The position numbers and the translations under genes are program-made. From positions 36,929 to 100,928 of the forward strand of contig CAZFZT010000003.1 of the NCBI GenBank assembly GCA_964523675.1: a DNA stretch of 64,000 nucleotides, given 5' to 3'. This document shows positions 63,427 through 64,000 of this stretch, piece by piece. Each line of letters begins with the position of its first letter. Position 1 is the stretch's first letter. The stretch is from CAZFZT01 sp964523675 (GTDB lineage: Bacteria > Planctomycetota > Phycisphaerae > Phycisphaerales > SM1A02). The notes under the pieces are model-generated. The model had not been told where the DNA came from. It saw only the letters and a program-made list of their open reading frames with translations, and ran no database searches.

Positions 63427-63474
63427 TACGGCCTCAATCTGGAAAGAACGACACCCCTCCGGGGCCGATCAACG

Positions 63475-63945
63475 ATGTGCCATACGATGGACCCCACCAT
63501 GTCGCCCAACTTCCAGGCCGGCCTTGATGAAGCGATCGCGCAGGCGGAACTGTCCTGGGCGCAAGGCGGCATTCCCATCGGCTCCGTGCTGCTTGATGAA
63601 GAAGGCAACATCGTCGCGCGCGGCCACAACATGCGCGTCCAGTCCGGCGACCCCACCGCGCACGCTGAGGTCGTCTGCCTCCGAAACGCAGGCCGGCGGC
63701 GCGACTGGAATCGGCTCACGCTCATCTCAACACTGAGCCCATGCCCCATGTGCTCCGGCACCGCGATCCTCTTCAAAATCCCGCGCGTCATCATCGGCGA
63801 GAACCAGACCTTCCTCGGCGCAGAAGACTGGATGCGCGCCAGCGGCATCGAACTCACCGTCCTCAACGATGAACGCTGCATCGCGCTCATGGAGCGCATG
63901 AAACGCGAGAAGCCCGACCTCTGGGCCGAAGACATCGGAGAGTAG
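63475..63945 (+). CDS. Nucleoside/cytosine deaminase, yeast Fcy1-like
   Basis: 156 residues from ATG 63475; ATG 63487 and 63499 are in frame and equally possible. Zinc motifs of the cytidine-deaminase superfamily: DPTAHAEVVCLRNAGRRRDW (HAE) and TLSPCPMCSGTAILFKIPRV (PCxxC). The rest is closer to fungal cytosine deaminase than to bacterial tRNA adenosine deaminase: VIIGENQTFLGAEDWMRASG, LTVLNDERCIALMERM, and the ending WAEDIGE, where yeast Fcy1 ends WFEDIGE. GIPIGSVLLDEEGNIVARGHNMR opens the domain. It should deaminate free cytosine or a related base. No transport or nucleotide gene is beside it. Confidence 0.82.
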   Translation: MCHTMDPTMSPNFQAGLDEAIAQAELSWAQGGIPIGSVLLDEEGNIVARGHNMRVQSGDPTAHAEVVCLRNAGRRRDWNRLTLISTLSPCPMCSGTAILFKIPRVIIGENQTFLGAEDWMRASGIELTVLNDERCIALMERMKREKPDLWAEDIGE

Positions 63946-63946
63946 A

Positions 63947-63980
63947 GGGAAGAGGGAAGAGGGAAGAGGGAAGAGGGAAC
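63947..63980. repeat. GGGAAGA heptamer tandem repeat
   Basis: Four perfect copies of GGGAAGA followed by GGGAAC, starting two bases after the deaminase stop. It belongs to the class of intergenic heptamer/octamer repeats noted elsewhere in the window. Confidence 0.95.
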
Positions 63981-64000
63981 AGTATCCGCTATTCACTATC

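Overview
The window looks like a chromosomal contig from a planctomycete of the Phycisphaerae/Phycisphaerales type. The evidence is: seven secreted proteins ending in the same paired EF-hand, dockerin-like tail (consensus DxNxDGxVGVxDLLxLLxxWG); the small basic PVC-superphylum signature protein (30418-30648); a TIGR02999-type ECF sigma factor next to a TPR Ser/Thr kinase; a tandem array of prepilin-like proteins; and several zinc-ribbon membrane proteins of a planctomycete kind. There are no rRNA genes, tRNA genes, CRISPR arrays, intact insertion sequences or phage genes that I can see. A 100-base run of N at 3472-3571, flanked by identical 55-mers, shows this is a scaffolded short-read (probably metagenomic) assembly.

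Layout. 1-5193: exported dockerin-tailed proteins (a 5'-truncated vanadium haloperoxidase, a CRTAC1/ASPIC-UnbV propeller protein, a beta-helix protein), with a vsr remnant and the assembly gap between them. 5303-8479: ECF sigma factor and TPR kinase. 8531-11211: small membrane protein, an isolated nuoA, a STAS protein and ribD, separated by short tandem repeats. 11348-16701: three tandem CRTAC1-like genes, two of which share a conversion-like tract. 16914-19940: putA. 20002-24682: nadK with two zinc-ribbon membrane proteins, a DUF167 protein, a UPF0316 protein, and a B12-binding/MeaB GTPase fusion. 24879-29077: a P1B-type ATPase with a CPG motif and a histidine kinase gene interrupted by an in-frame TAG. 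29130-31611: acpS, a membrane-anchored protein, the PVC signature protein and a CDF transporter. 31670-43022 (all minus strand): ABC exporter, atypical kinase, amidase, small lipoprotein, an indolepyruvate-oxidoreductase-like giant protein without Fe-S motifs, a DPP-IV-like peptidase and a PfkB kinase. 43519-49790: five tandem prepilin-like paralogues, closed by a strong terminator. 49937-55259: zinc-ribbon protein, BFD-like ferredoxin, small membrane protein, terpene-cyclase-fold secreted protein, secreted protein and polytopic membrane protein. 55415-63945: Mn superoxide dismutase, coaD and coaE (divergent), rho, a hypothetical protein, a large dockerin-tailed secreted protein with mosaic base composition, and a fungal-type cytosine deaminase.

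How the parts fit. The window mixes housekeeping genes (CoA, riboflavin, NADP, ACP activation, Rho, SOD, complex I) with a large secreted or surface repertoire that shares one C-terminal Ca-binding module. No cohesin-like partner or sorting machinery for that module is visible here. The observations most worth pursuing are the shared EF-hand tail, the recent sequence exchange between two CRTAC1 genes, the family of intergenic heptamer/octamer repeats with a shared 19-base core upstream of nuoA and ribD, the cluster-less oxidoreductase-like protein, the CPG ATPase and the amber-interrupted kinase. All functional statements come from reading the sequence and from family knowledge; no database search was run.
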